Positions 12,201 through 25,100 of a DNA stretch of 64,000 bases are shown piece by piece. The notes beneath the pieces were generated by a model. The model was given only the letters and a program-made list of their open reading frames with translations, made no database searches and was not told where the DNA came from. Both the position numbers and the translations under genes were made by a program. The stretch is from Liolophura sinensis (lineage: Eukaryota > Mollusca > Polyplacophora > Chitonida > Chitonidae). Where the stretch lies: the NCBI RefSeq assembly GCF_032854445.1, contig NW_027018009.1, positions 62,001 through 126,000 of the forward strand. Direction: 5' to 3'. The stretch's first letter is position 1. Each line of letters starts with the position of its first letter.

Positions 12201-13848
12201 CTACAGCCAAAAGTATTGGTCGGAGAGCAACGCGGTTTGCACCATTCGATTTCTCGTCACAAAATACGTCGGATTAGCCTCTTACCAGCAGCACAGGAAC
12301 AGTTTTTCTACTTTTGCATTTTTACCTGGTCTTTTTGTTAATTGAAATCGGCTACACTGTACTCTGTACAATCGCGACTGGTCATTACTATATTCAACTT
12401 TTGACTATAAGTTATGTGCCCTTCGGTAGCCCAGAAGACGTCAAATCTATCGGCTAAGCCCATTCAACTCACCCAGCAATTGTCTTACTTCTAAGTCCAA
12501 GACAATCTCAATGTCTTTATCTACGTGTAGAAAAACCCACACCATTTGTACATAAAAAACACAAGGTACTTGATACAGTCTGCTGTAAAAAGTACAACTA
12601 AACACTGTCCCACATTTATAAGGTGCCAAAAGATGTGGAATTGGGCCAGGCATCGGCAGCTGTTGAAAAATTGCAAATTTCCCTGGTTTCCATGGAGTAA
12701 GAGCCGTTGCTGGGCACGTGATCATGACATAAATGATCATTCAATTGTCACTACAGGCAAAAGTATTGGTCGGAGAGCAACGCGGTTTGCACCATTCGAT
12801 TTGTCGTCACAAAATACGTCGGATTAGCCTCTTACCAGCAGCACTGGAACAGTTTTTCCACTTTTGCATTTTTGCCTGGTCTTTTTGTTAATTGAAATCG
12901 GCTACACTGTACTCTGTACAATCGCGACTGGTCATTACTATATTCAACTTTTGACTATAAGTTATGTGCCCTTCGGTAGCCCAGAAGACCTGAAATCTTT
13001 GGGCCAAGCCCATTTAACTCACCCAGCAATTGCCTTACTTCTAAGTGCAAGACAATCTCAATGTCTTTATCTACGTGTAGAAAAACCACACCATTTGTAC
13101 ATAAAAAACACAAGGTACTTGATACAGTCTGCTGTAAAAAGTACAACTGAACACTGACCCACTTCAGTAAGGTGCCAAAAGATGCAGAATTGAGCCAGGC
13201 ATCGGCAGCTGTTGAAAAATTGCAAATTTCCCTGGTTTCCATGGAGTAAGAGCCGTTGCTGGGCACGTGATTATGACATAAATTATCATTCAATTGTCAC
13301 TACAGCCAAAAGTATTGGTCGGAGAGCAACGCGGTTTGCACCATTCGATTTCTCGTCACAAAATACGTCGGATTAGCCTCTTACCAGCAGCACTGGAACA
13401 TTTTTTCCACTTTTGCATTTTTACCTGGTCTTTTTGTTAATTGAAATCGGCTACACTGTACTCTGTACAATCGCGACTGGTCATTACTATATTCAACTTT
13501 TGACTATAAGTTATGTGCCCTTCGGTAGCCCAGAAGACGTCAAACCTATCGGCTAAGCCCATTCAACTCAAATAGCAATTGTCTTACTTCTAAGTCCAAG
13601 ACAATCTCAATGTCTTTATCTACGTGTAGAAAAACCAGACCATTTGTACATAAAAAACACAAGGTACTTGATACAGTCTGCTGTGAAAAGTACAACTAAA
13701 CACTGACCCACATTTATAAGGTGCCAAAAGATGCAGAATCGGGCCAGGCATCGGCAGCTGTTAAAAAATTGCAAATATCCCTGGTTTCCATGGAGTAAGA
13801 GCCGTTGCTGGGCACGTGATTATGACATCAATGATCATTGATCTGTCG
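12201..13848. repeat. Higher-order trimer unit C, copy 1
   Basis: Three monomers that match 13,849-15,495 at an offset of 1,648, falling to 1,647 after an extra C in the AAAAACCCACACC run near 12,535. Shared private changes include GCACAGGAACAGTTTTTCTAC (12,291 and 13,939) and the CACTGTCCC tail (12,603 and 14,250). The left limit sits just before CCAAAAGTATTGG, because the flanking ATGATCATTCAATTG differs from the ATGATCATTGATCTG of copy 2. Confidence 0.88.
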
Positions 13849-15495
13849 CTACAGCCAAAAGTATTGGTCGGAGAGCAACGCGGTTTGCACCATTCGATTT
13901 CTCGTCACAAAATACGTCGGATTAGCCTCTTACCAGCAGCACAGGAACAGTTTTTCTACTTTTGCATTTTTACCTGGTCTTTTTGTTAATTGAAATCGGC
14001 TACACTGTACTCTGTACAATCGCGACTGGTCATTACTATATTCAACTTTTGACTATAAGTTATGTGCCCTTCGGTAGCCCAGAAGACGTCAAATCTATCG
14101 GCTAAGCCCATTCAACTCACCCAGCAATTGTCTTACTTCTAAGTCCAAGACAATCTCAATGTCTTTATCTACGTGTAGAAAAACCACACCATTTGTACAT
14201 AAAAAACACAAGGTACTTGATACAGTCTGCTGTAAAAAGTACAACTAAACACTGTCCCACATTTATAAGGTGCCAAAAGATGTGGAATTGGGCCAGGCAT
14301 CGGCAGCTGTTGAAAAATTGCAAATTTCCCTGGTTTCCATGGAGTAAGAGCCGTTGCTGGGCACGTGATCATGACATAAATGATCATTCAATTGTCACTA
14401 CAGGCAAAAGTATTGGTCGGAGAGCAACGCGGTTTGCACCATTCGATTTGTCGTCACAAAATACGTCGGATTAGCCTCTTACCAGCAGCACTGGAACAGT
14501 TTTTCCACTTTTGCATTTTTGCCTGGTCTTTTTGTTAATTGAAATCGGCTACACTGTACTCTGTACAATCGCGACTGGTCATTACTATATTCAACTTTTG
14601 ACTATAAGTTATGTGCCCTTCGGTAGCCCAGAAGACCTGAAATCTTTGGGCCAAGCCCATTTAACTCACCCAGCAATTGCCTTACTTCTAAGTGCAAGAC
14701 AATCTCAATGTCTTTATCTACGTGTAGAAAAACCACACCATTTGTACGTGAAAAACACAAGGTACTTGATACAGTCTGCTGTAAAAAGTACAACTGAACA
14801 CTGACCCACTTCAGTAAGGTGCCAAAAGATGCAGAATTGAGCCAGGCATCGGCAGCTGTTGAAAAATTGCAAATTTCCCTGGTTTTCATGGAGTAAGAGC
14901 CGTTGCTGGGCACGTGATTATGACATAAATTATCATTCAATTGTCACTACAGCCAAAAGTATTGGTCGGAGAGCAACGCGGTTTGCACCATTCGATTTGT
15001 CGTCACAAAATACGTCGGATTAGCCTCTTACCAGCAGCACTGGAACATTTTTTCCACTTTTGCATTTTTACCTGGTCTTTTTGTTAATTGAAATCGGCTA
15101 CACTGTACTCTGTACAATCGCGACTGGTCATTACTATATTCAACTTTTGACTATAAGTTATGTGCCCTTCGGTAGCCCAGAAGACGTCAAACCTATCGGC
15201 TAAGCCCATTCAACTCACCTAGCAATTGTCTTACTTCTAAGTCCAAGACAATCTCAATGTCTTTATCTACGTGTAGAAAAACCAGACCATTTGTACATAA
15301 AAAACACAAGGTACTTGATACAGTCTGCTGTGAAAAGTACAACTAAACACTGACCCACATTTATAAGGTGCCAAAAGATGCAGAATCGGGCCAGGCATCG
15401 GCAGCTGTTAAAAAATTGCAAATATCCCTGGTTTCCATGGAGTAAGAGCCGTTGCTGGGCACGTGATTATGACATCAATGATCATTGATTTGTCG
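13849..15495. repeat. Higher-order trimer unit C, copy 2
   Basis: Tandem duplicate of 12,201-13,848. Similarity continues to about 15,580, where copy 1 reads CCAGCAGCACAGG and this copy reads TAGTAGCACTGG. Differences include GTACGTGAAAAAC versus GTACATAAAAAAC in one monomer, TTTTCATGG near 14,883, and CACCTAGC versus CAAATAGC near 15,215. Confidence 0.88.
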
Positions 15496-16044
15496 CTACA
15501 GCCAAAAGTATTGGTCGGAGAGCAACGCGGTTTGCACCATTCGATTTCTCGTCACAAAATACGTCGGATTAGCCTCTTACTAGTAGCACTGGAACAGTTT
15601 TTCCACTTTTGCATTTTTGCCTGGTCTTTTTGTTAATTGAAATAGGCTACACTGTACTCTGTACAATCGCGACTGGTCATTACTATATTCAACTTTTGAC
15701 TATAAGTTATGTGCCCTTCGGTAGCCCAGAAGACCTGAAATCTTTGGGCTAAGCCCATTTAACTCACCCAGCAATTGCCTTACTTCTAAGTGCAAGACAA
15801 TCTCAATGTCTTTATCTACGTGTAGAAAAACCACACCATTTGTACGTGAAAACCACAAGGTACTTGATACAGTCTGCTGTAAAAAGTACAACTGAACACT
15901 AACCCACTTCAGTAAGGTGCCAAAAGATGCGGAATTGAGCCAGGCATCGGCAGCTGTTGAAAAATTGCACATTTCCCTGGTTTCCATGGAGTAAGAGCCG
16001 TTGCTGGGCACGTGATTATGACATAAATGATCATTCAATTGTCA
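15496..16044. repeat. Single bridging monomer between two higher-order blocks
   Basis: One monomer length of ordinary satellite separates trimer C from the 1,950-bp duplication. It carries AATAGGCTACAC near 15,641 and GCACATTTCCC near 15,967; the second also occurs at 9,927. Confidence 0.75.
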
Positions 16045-17994
16045 CTACAGCCAAAAGTATTGGTCGGAGAGCAACGCGGTTTGCACCATTCGATTTCTCG
16101 TCACAAAATACGTCGGATTAGCCTCTTACCAGCAGCACAGGAACAGTTTTTCCACTTTTGCATTTTTACCTGGTCTTTTTGTTAATTGAAATCGGCTACA
16201 CTGTACTCTGTACAATCGCGACTGGTCATTACTATATTCAACTTTTGACTATAAGTTATGTGCCCTTCGGTAGCCCAGAAGACGTCAAATCTATCGGCTA
16301 AGCCCATTCAACTCACCCAGCAATTGCCTTACTTCTAAGTGCAAGACAATCTCAATGTCTTTATCTACGTGTAGAAAAACCACACCATTTGTACGTGAAA
16401 AACACAAGGTACTTGATACAGTCTGCTGTAAAAAGTACAACTGACCACAGACCCACATGAATAAGGTGCCAAAATATGCGGAATTGAGCCAGGCATCGGC
16501 AGCTGTTGAAAAATTGCAAATTTACCTGGTTTCCATGGAGTAAGAGCCGTTGCTGGGCACGTGATTATGACATAAGTGATCATTCAATTGTCACTACAGG
16601 CAAAAGTATTGGTCGGAGAGCAACGCGGTTTGCACCATACGATTTGTCGTCACAAAATACGTCGGATTAGCCTCTTACCAGCAGCACTGGAACAGTTTTT
16701 CCACTTTTGCATTTTTACCTGGTCTTTTTGTTAATTGAAACCGGCTACACTGCACTCTGTACAATCGCGACTGGTCATTACTATATTCAACTTTTGACTA
16801 TAAGTTATGTGCCCTTCGGTAGCCCAGAAGACGTCAAATCTTTGGGCCAAGCCCATTTAACTCACCCAGCAATTGCCTTACTTCTAAGTCCAAGACAATC
16901 TCAAAGTCTTTATCTACGTGTAGAAAAACCAGACCATTTGTACATAAAAAACACAAGGTACATGATACAGTCTGCTGTGAAAAGTACAACTAAACACTGA
17001 CCCACATTTATAAGGTGCCAAAAGATGCAGAATTGGGCCAGGCATCGGCAGCTGTTAAAAAATTGCAAATATCCCTGGTTTCCATGGAGTAAGAGCCGTT
17101 GCTGGGCACGTGATTATGACATCAATGATCATTGATCTGTCGCTACAGCCAAAAGTATTGGTCGGAGAGCAACGCGGTTTGCACCATTCGATTTCTCGTC
17201 ACAAAATACGTCGGATTAGCCTCTTACTAGTAGCACTGGAACAGGTTTTCCACTTTTGCATTTTTGCCAGGTCTTTTTGTTAATTGAAATCAGCTAAACT
17301 GTACTCTGTACAATCGCGACTGGTCATTACTATATTCAACTTTTGACTATAAAGTTGCAAAAAAATTGCAAATTTCCCTGGTTTCCATGGAGTAAGAGCC
17401 GTTGCTGGGCACGTGATTATGACATAAATGATCATTCAATTGTCACTACAGCCAAAAGTATTGGTCGGAGAGCAACGCGGTTTGCACCATTCGATTTCTC
17501 GTCACAAAATACGTCGGATTAGCCTCTTACCAGCAGCACTGGAACATTTTTTCCACTTTTGCATTTTTGCCTGGTCTTTTTGTTAATTGAAATCGGCTAC
17601 ACTGTACTCTGTACAATCGCGACTGGTCATTACTATATTCAACTTTTGACTATAAGTTATGTGCCCTTCGGTAGCCCAGAAGACCTGAAATCTTTGGGCT
17701 AAGCCCATTTAACTCACCCAGCAATTGCCTTACTTCTAAGTGCAAGACAATCTCAATGTCTTTATCTACGTGTAGAAAAACCAGACCATTTGTACATAAA
17801 AAACACAAGGTACATGATACAGTCTGCTGTGAAAAGTACAACTAAACACTGACCCACATTTATAAGGTGCCAAAAGATGCAGAATTGGGCCAGGCATCGG
17901 CAGCTGTTAAAAAATTGCAAATATCCCTGGTTTCCATGGAGTAAGAGCCGTTGCTGGGCACGTGATTATGACATCAATGATCATTGATCTGTCG
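16045..17994. repeat. 1,950-bp higher-order unit with internal deletion, copy 1
   Basis: Four monomers minus 246 bp. It matches 17,995-19,944 base for base apart from three substitutions I could see: CAATTGCC versus CACATGCC near 16,321/18,271, ATCGGCAG versus ATCGACAG near 16,497/18,447, and CATTCGAT versus CATTTGAT near 17,187/19,137. The left edge again falls in the variable segment next to the TGATCA palindrome. The unit contains the first ACCACAGACCCACATGAATAAGG tail in the window (16,444). Confidence 0.92.
17014..17865. repeat. Fused 852-bp monomer pair with 246-bp deletion (first copy)
   Basis: The first monomer runs normally to TTTTGACTATAA (about 17,352). It then jumps to AGTTGCAAAAAAATTGCAAATTTCC, a sequence that belongs near the start of the following monomer. 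Two monomers therefore occupy 852 bp instead of 1,098. AGTT is shared between the left side (ATAAGTTATG) and the junction, and GTTG with the right side (GCTGTTGAAAAATTGC), so the break is compatible with short microhomology plus a few inserted bases. Confidence 0.9.
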
Positions 17995-19944
17995 CTACAG
18001 CCAAAAGTATTGGTCGGAGAGCAACGCGGTTTGCACCATTCGATTTCTCGTCACAAAATACGTCGGATTAGCCTCTTACCAGCAGCACAGGAACAGTTTT
18101 TCCACTTTTGCATTTTTACCTGGTCTTTTTGTTAATTGAAATCGGCTACACTGTACTCTGTACAATCGCGACTGGTCATTACTATATTCAACTTTTGACT
18201 ATAAGTTATGTGCCCTTCGGTAGCCCAGAAGACGTCAAATCTATCGGCTAAGCCCATTCAACTCACCCAGCACATGCCTTACTTCTAAGTGCAAGACAAT
18301 CTCAATGTCTTTATCTACGTGTAGAAAAACCACACCATTTGTACGTGAAAAACACAAGGTACTTGATACAGTCTGCTGTAAAAAGTACAACTGACCACAG
18401 ACCCACATGAATAAGGTGCCAAAATATGCGGAATTGAGCCAGGCATCGACAGCTGTTGAAAAATTGCAAATTTACCTGGTTTCCATGGAGTAAGAGCCGT
18501 TGCTGGGCACGTGATTATGACATAAGTGATCATTCAATTGTCACTACAGGCAAAAGTATTGGTCGGAGAGCAACGCGGTTTGCACCATACGATTTGTCGT
18601 CACAAAATACGTCGGATTAGCCTCTTACCAGCAGCACTGGAACAGTTTTTCCACTTTTGCATTTTTACCTGGTCTTTTTGTTAATTGAAACCGGCTACAC
18701 TGCACTCTGTACAATCGCGACTGGTCATTACTATATTCAACTTTTGACTATAAGTTATGTGCCCTTCGGTAGCCCAGAAGACGTCAAATCTTTGGGCCAA
18801 GCCCATTTAACTCACCCAGCAATTGCCTTACTTCTAAGTCCAAGACAATCTCAAAGTCTTTATCTACGTGTAGAAAAACCAGACCATTTGTACATAAAAA
18901 ACACAAGGTACATGATACAGTCTGCTGTGAAAAGTACAACTAAACACTGACCCACATTTATAAGGTGCCAAAAGATGCAGAATTGGGCCAGGCATCGGCA
19001 GCTGTTAAAAAATTGCAAATATCCCTGGTTTCCATGGAGTAAGAGCCGTTGCTGGGCACGTGATTATGACATCAATGATCATTGATCTGTCGCTACAGCC
19101 AAAAGTATTGGTCGGAGAGCAACGCGGTTTGCACCATTTGATTTCTCGTCACAAAATACGTCGGATTAGCCTCTTACTAGTAGCACTGGAACAGGTTTTC
19201 CACTTTTGCATTTTTGCCAGGTCTTTTTGTTAATTGAAATCAGCTAAACTGTACTCTGTACAATCGCGACTGGTCATTACTATATTCAACTTTTGACTAT
19301 AAAGTTGCAAAAAAATTGCAAATTTCCCTGGTTTCCATGGAGTAAGAGCCGTTGCTGGGCACGTGATTATGACATAAATGATCATTCAATTGTCACTACA
19401 GCCAAAAGTATTGGTCGGAGAGCAACGCGGTTTGCACCATTCGATTTCTCGTCACAAAATACGTCGGATTAGCCTCTTACCAGCAGCACTGGAACATTTT
19501 TTCCACTTTTGCATTTTTGCCTGGTCTTTTTGTTAATTGAAATCGGCTACACTGTACTCTGTACAATCGCGACTGGTCATTACTATATTCAACTTTTGAC
19601 TATAAGTTATGTGCCCTTCGGTAGCCCAGAAGACCTGAAATCTTTGGGCTAAGCCCATTTAACTCACCCAGCAATTGCCTTACTTCTAAGTGCAAGACAA
19701 TCTCAATGTCTTTATCTACGTGTAGAAAAACCAGACCATTTGTACATAAAAAACACAAGGTACATGATACAGTCTGCTGTGAAAAGTACAACTAAACACT
19801 GACCCACATTTATAAGGTGCCAAAAGATGCAGAATTGGGCCAGGCATCGGCAGCTGTTAAAAAATTGCAAATATCCCTGGTTTCCATGGAGTAAGAGCCG
19901 TTGCTGGGCACGTGATTATGACATCAATGATCATTGATCTGTCG
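17995..19944. repeat. 1,950-bp higher-order unit with internal deletion, copy 2
   Basis: Tandem duplicate of 16,045-17,994. Identity persists a little beyond the unit, to about 20,029, where this copy reads CTTACAAGTAGC against CTTACCAGCAGC. The shared deletion junction shows that the deletion happened before the duplication. Confidence 0.92.
18964..19815. repeat. Fused 852-bp monomer pair with 246-bp deletion (second copy)
   Basis: The same junction, ACTATAAAGTTGCAAAAAAATTGC, is present near 19,295, exactly 1,950 bp after the first. It was copied with its unit rather than formed independently. Confidence 0.9.
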
Positions 19945-20099
19945 CTACAGCCAAAAGTATTGGTCGGAGAGCAACGCGGTTTGCACCATTCGATTTCTCG
20001 TCACAAAATACGTCGGATTAGCCTCTTACAAGTAGCACTGGAACTGTTTTTCCACTTTTACATTTTTGCCTGGTCCTTCTGTTAATTGAAATCGGCTAA

Positions 20100-22136
20100 A
20101 CTGTACTCTGTACAATCGCGACTGGTCATTACTATATTCAACTTTTGACTATAAGTTATGTGCCCTTCGGTAGCCCAGAAGACCTGAAATCTTTGGGCCA
20201 AGCCTATTTAACTCACCCAGCAATTGTCTTACATCTAAGTACAGGACAATCTCAATGTCTTTATCTACGTGTAGAAAAACCACACCATTTGTACATGAAA
20301 AACACAAGGTACTTCATACAGTCTGCTGTAAAAAGTACAACTGACCACAGACCCACATGAATAAGGTGCCAAAGGATCCGGAATTGAGCCAGGTATCGGC
20401 AGCTGTTGAAAAATTGCAAATTTCCCTGGTTTCCATGGAGTAAGAGCCGTTGCTGGGCACGTGATTATGACATAAATGATCATTCAATTGTCACTACAGG
20501 CAAAAGTATTGGTCGGACAGCAACGCGGATTGCACCATTCGATTTGTCGTCACAAAATACGTCGGATTAGCCTCTTACCAGCAGCACTGGAACAATTTTT
20601 CCAATTTTGCATTTTTACATGGTCTTTTTGGTAATTGAAATCGGCTACACTGTACTCTGTACAATCGCGACTGGTCATTACTATATTCAACTTTTGACTA
20701 TAAGTTATGTGCGCTTCGGTAGCCCAGAAGACCTGAAATCTTTCGGTTAAGCCCATTTAACTCACCCAGCAATTGTCTTACTTCTAAGTCCAAGACAATC
20801 TCAATGTCTTTATCTACGTGTAGAAAAACCACACCATTTGTACGTGAAAAACACAAGGTACTTGATACAGTCTGCTGTAAAAAGTACAACTGAACACTGA
20901 CCCACTTCAGTAAGGTGCCAAAAGATGCGGAATTGAGCCAGGCATCGGCAGCTGTTGAAAAATTGCAAATTTCCCTGGTTTCCATGGAGTAAGAGGCGTT
21001 GCTGTGCACGTGATGATGATATAGATGATCATTCAATTGTCACTACAGCCAAAAGTATTGGTCGGAGAGCAACGCGGTTTGCACCATTCGATTTCTCGTC
21101 ACAAAATACGTCGGATTAGCCTCTTACCAGCAGCATTGGAACAGTTTTTGCACTTTTGGATTTTTGCCTGGTCTTTTTGCTAATGCAAATCGGCTACATT
21201 TACTATGTACCGTTGTGACTGGTCATTACTATATTCAACTTTTGATTATAAGTTATGTGCCCTTCGGTAGCCCAGAAGACCTGAAATCTTTCGGCCAAGC
21301 CCATTTAACTCACCCAGCAATTGTCTTACATCTAAGTACAGGACAATCTCAATGTCTTTATCTACGTGTAGAAAAACCACATTATTTGTACGTGAAAAAC
21401 ACAAGGTACTTCATACAGTCTGCTGTAAAAAGTACAACTGAACACTGACCCACTTCAGTAAGGTGCCAAAAGATGCGGAATGGAGCCAGGCATCGGTAGC
21501 TCTTGAAAAATTGCAAATTTCCCTGGTTTCAATGGAGTAAGAGCCGTTGCTGCGCACGTGATTATGACATAAATGATCATTCAATTGTCACTACAGGCAA
21601 AAGTATTGGTCGGACAGCAACGCGGTTTGCACCATTCGATTTGTCGTCACAAAATACGTCGGATTAGCCTCTTACCAGCAGCACTGGAACAATTTTTTCC
21701 AATTTTGCATTTTTACCTGGTCTTTTTGGTAATTGAAATCGGCTACACTGTACTCTGTACAATCGCGACTGGTCATTACTATATTCAACTTTTGACTATA
21801 AGTTATGTGCCCTTCGGTAGCCCAGAAGACCTGAAATCTTTCGGTTAAGCCCATTTAACTCACCCAGCAATTGTCTTACTTCTAAGTCCAAGACAATCTC
21901 AATGTCTTTATCTACGTGTAGAAAATCCAGACCATTTGTACGTGAAAAACACAAGGTACTTGATACAGTCTGCTGTAAAAAGTACAACTGAACACTGACC
22001 CACTTCAGTAAGGTGCCAAAAGATTCGGAATTGAGCCAGGCATCGGCAGCTGTTGAAAAATTGCAAATTTCCCTGGTTTCCATGGAGTAAGAGCCGTTGC
22101 TGTGCACGTGATTATGACATAAATGATCATTCAATT
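20100..22136. repeat. Higher-order unit P, partial copy (last 3.7 monomers)
   Basis: Matches 23,946-25,980 at an offset of 3,846 and 33,834-35,870 in the later P copy. Diagnostic changes are GGATCCGGAATTG (20,373), GTGCGCTTCGG (20,709), GATGATGATATAGATG (21,011), the TTTGCTAATGCAAATCGG variant (21,175) and GGACAGCAACGCGG. Left of about 20,100 the sequence belongs to a different subtype, so the unit is truncated at its 5' side. Confidence 0.85.
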
Positions 22137-25100
22137 GTCACTACAGCCAAAAGAAATAGTCGGAGAGCAACGCGGTTTGCACCATTCGATTTCTCGTCAC
22201 AAAATACGTCGGATTAGCCTCTTACCAGCAGCACTAGAACAGTTCTTCTACTTTTGCATTTTTACCTGGTCTTTTTGTTAATTGAAATCGGCTACACTGT
22301 ACTCTGTACAATCGCGACTGGTCATTACTATATTCAACTTTTGACTATAAGTTATGTGCCCTTCGGTAGCCCAGAAGACGTCAAATCTTTGGGCTAAGCC
22401 CATTTAACTCACCCAGCAATTGTCTTACTTCTAAGTCCAAGACAATCTCAATGTCTTTATCTACGTGTAGAAAAACCACACCATTTGTACGTGAAAACCA
22501 CAAGGTACTTGATACAGTCTGCTGTAAAAAATACAACTGACCACAGACCCACATGAATAAGGTGCCAAAAGATGCGGAATTGAGCCAGGTATCGGCAGCT
22601 TTTGAAAAATTGCAAATATCCCTGGTTTCCATGGAGTAAGAGCCGTTGCTGGGCACGTGATTATGACATAAATGATCATTCAATTGTCACTACATCCAAA
22701 ACTATTGGTCAGAGAGCAACGCGGTTTGCACCATTCGATTTCTCGTCACAAAATACGTCGGATTAGCCTCTTACCAGCAGCACTGGAACAGTTTTTCCAC
22801 TTTTGCATTTTTGCCTGGTCTTTTTGTTAATTGAAATCGGCTACACTGTACTATGTACCACCGCGACTGGTCATTACTATATTCAACATTTGAATATATG
22901 TTATGTGCCCTTCGGTAGCCCAGAAGACGTCAAATCTTTGGGCTAAGCCCATTTAACTCACCCAGCAATTGTCTTACTTCTAAGTCCAAGACAATCTCAA
23001 TGTCTTTATCTACGTGTAGAAAAACCACACCATTTGTACATGAAAAACACAAGGTACTTGATACAGTCTGCTGTAAAAAGTACAACTGAACACTGACCCA
23101 CTTCAGTAAGGTGCCAAAAGATGCGGAATTGAGCCAGGCATCGGCAGCTGTTGAAAAATTGCAAATTTTCCTGGTTTCCATGGAGTAAGAGCCGTTGCTA
23201 CGCATGTGATTATGACATAAATGATCATTCAATTGTCACAACAGCCAAAAGTATTGGTCAGAGAGCAACGCGGTTTGCACCATTCGATTTCTCGTCACAA
23301 AATACGTCGGATTAGTCTCTTACTAGCAGCACTGGAAGAGTTTTTCCACTTTTGCATTTTTTGCCTGGTCTTTTTGTTAATTGAAATCGGCTACACTTTA
23401 CTCTGTACAATCGCGACTGGTCATTACTATATTCAACTTTTGACTATAAGTTATGTGCCCTTCGGTAGCCCAGAAGACGTCAAATCTTTGGGCTAAGCCC
23501 ATTTAACTCACCCAGCAATTGTCTTACTTCTAAGTCCAAGACAATCTCAATGTCTTTATCTACATGTAGAAAAACCACACCATTTGTACATAAAAAACAC
23601 AAGGTACTTGATACAGTCTGCTGTGAAAAGTACAACTAAACACTGACCCACATTTATAAGGTGCCAAAAGATGCGGAATTGGGGCCAGGCATCGGCAGCT
23701 GTTAAAAAATTGCAAATATCCTGGTTTCCATGGAGTAAGAGCCGTTGCTGGGCACGTGATTATGACATCAATATTCATTGAATTGTCGCTACAGCCAAAA
23801 GTATTGGTCGGAGAGCAACGCGGATTGCACCATTCGAATTCTCGTCACAAATACGTCGGATAAGTTTCTTACTAGTAGCAACTGGAACAGTTTTTTCCAC
23901 TTTTACATTTTTGCTTGGTCTTTTTGTTAGTTGAAAACCGGCTACACTGTACTCTGTACAATCGCGACTGGTCATTACTATATTCAACTTTTGACTATAA
24001 GTTATGTGCCCTTCGGTAGCCCAGAAGACCTGAAATCTTTGGGCCAAGCCTATTTAACTCACCCAGCAATTGTCTTACATCTAAGTACAGGACAATCTCA
24101 ATGTCTTTATCTACGTGTAGAAAAACCACACCATTTGTACATGAAAAACACAAGGTACTTGATACAGTCTGCTGTAAAAAGTACAACTGACCACAGACCC
24201 ACATGAATAAGGTGCCAAAGGATCCGGAATTGAGCCAGGTATCGGCAGCTGTTGAAAAATTGCAAATTTCCCTGGTTTCCATGGAGTAAGAGCCGTTGCT
24301 GGGCACGTGATTATGACATAAATGATCATTTAATTGTCACTACAGGCAAAAGTATTGGTCGGACAGCAACGCGGATTGCACCATTCGATTTGTCGTCACA
24401 AAATACGTCGGATTAGCCTCTTACCAGCAGCACTGGAACAATTTTTCCAATTTTGCATTTTTACATGGTCTTTTTGGTAATTGAAATCGGCTACACTGTA
24501 CTCTGTACAATCGCGACTGGTCATTACTATATTCAACTTTTGACTATAAGTTATGTGCGCTTCGGTAGCCCAGAAGACCTGAAATCTTTCGGTTAAGCCC
24601 ATTTAACTCACCCAGCAATTGTCTTACTTCTAAGTCCAAGACAATCTCAATGTCTTTATCTACGTGTAGAAAAACCACACCATTTGTACGTGAAAAACAC
24701 AAGGTACTTGATACAGTCTGCTGTAAAAAGTACAACTGAACACTGACCCACTTCAGTAAGGTGCCAAAAGATGCGGAATTGAGCCAGGCATCGGCAGCTG
24801 TTGAAAAATTGCAAATTTCCCTGGTTTCCATGGAGTAAGAGGCGTTGCTGTGCACGTGATGATGATATAGATGATCATTCAATTGTCACTACAGCCAAAA
24901 GTATTGGTCGGAGAGCAACGCGGTTTGCACCATTCGATTTCTCGTCACAAAATACGTCGGATTAGCCTCTTACCAGCAGCATTGGAACAGTTTTTGCACT
25001 TTTGGATTTTTGCCGTGTCTTTTTGCTAATGCAAATCGGCTACATTTACTATGTACCGTTGTGACTGGTCATTACTATATTCAACTTTTGATTATAAGTT

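Noticed and set aside
21573-21848. Longer joined frame linking the RGLHHSI segment with the IATGHYY segment
   Set aside because: Produced by a single extra T in a T-run (near 21,695); the paired copy at 25,540 lacks it. I considered reading the IATGHYY and SQCLYLRV segments as the helix-turn-helix part of a Harbinger protein, but the spacing to the KVP segment is about twice what the family shows.
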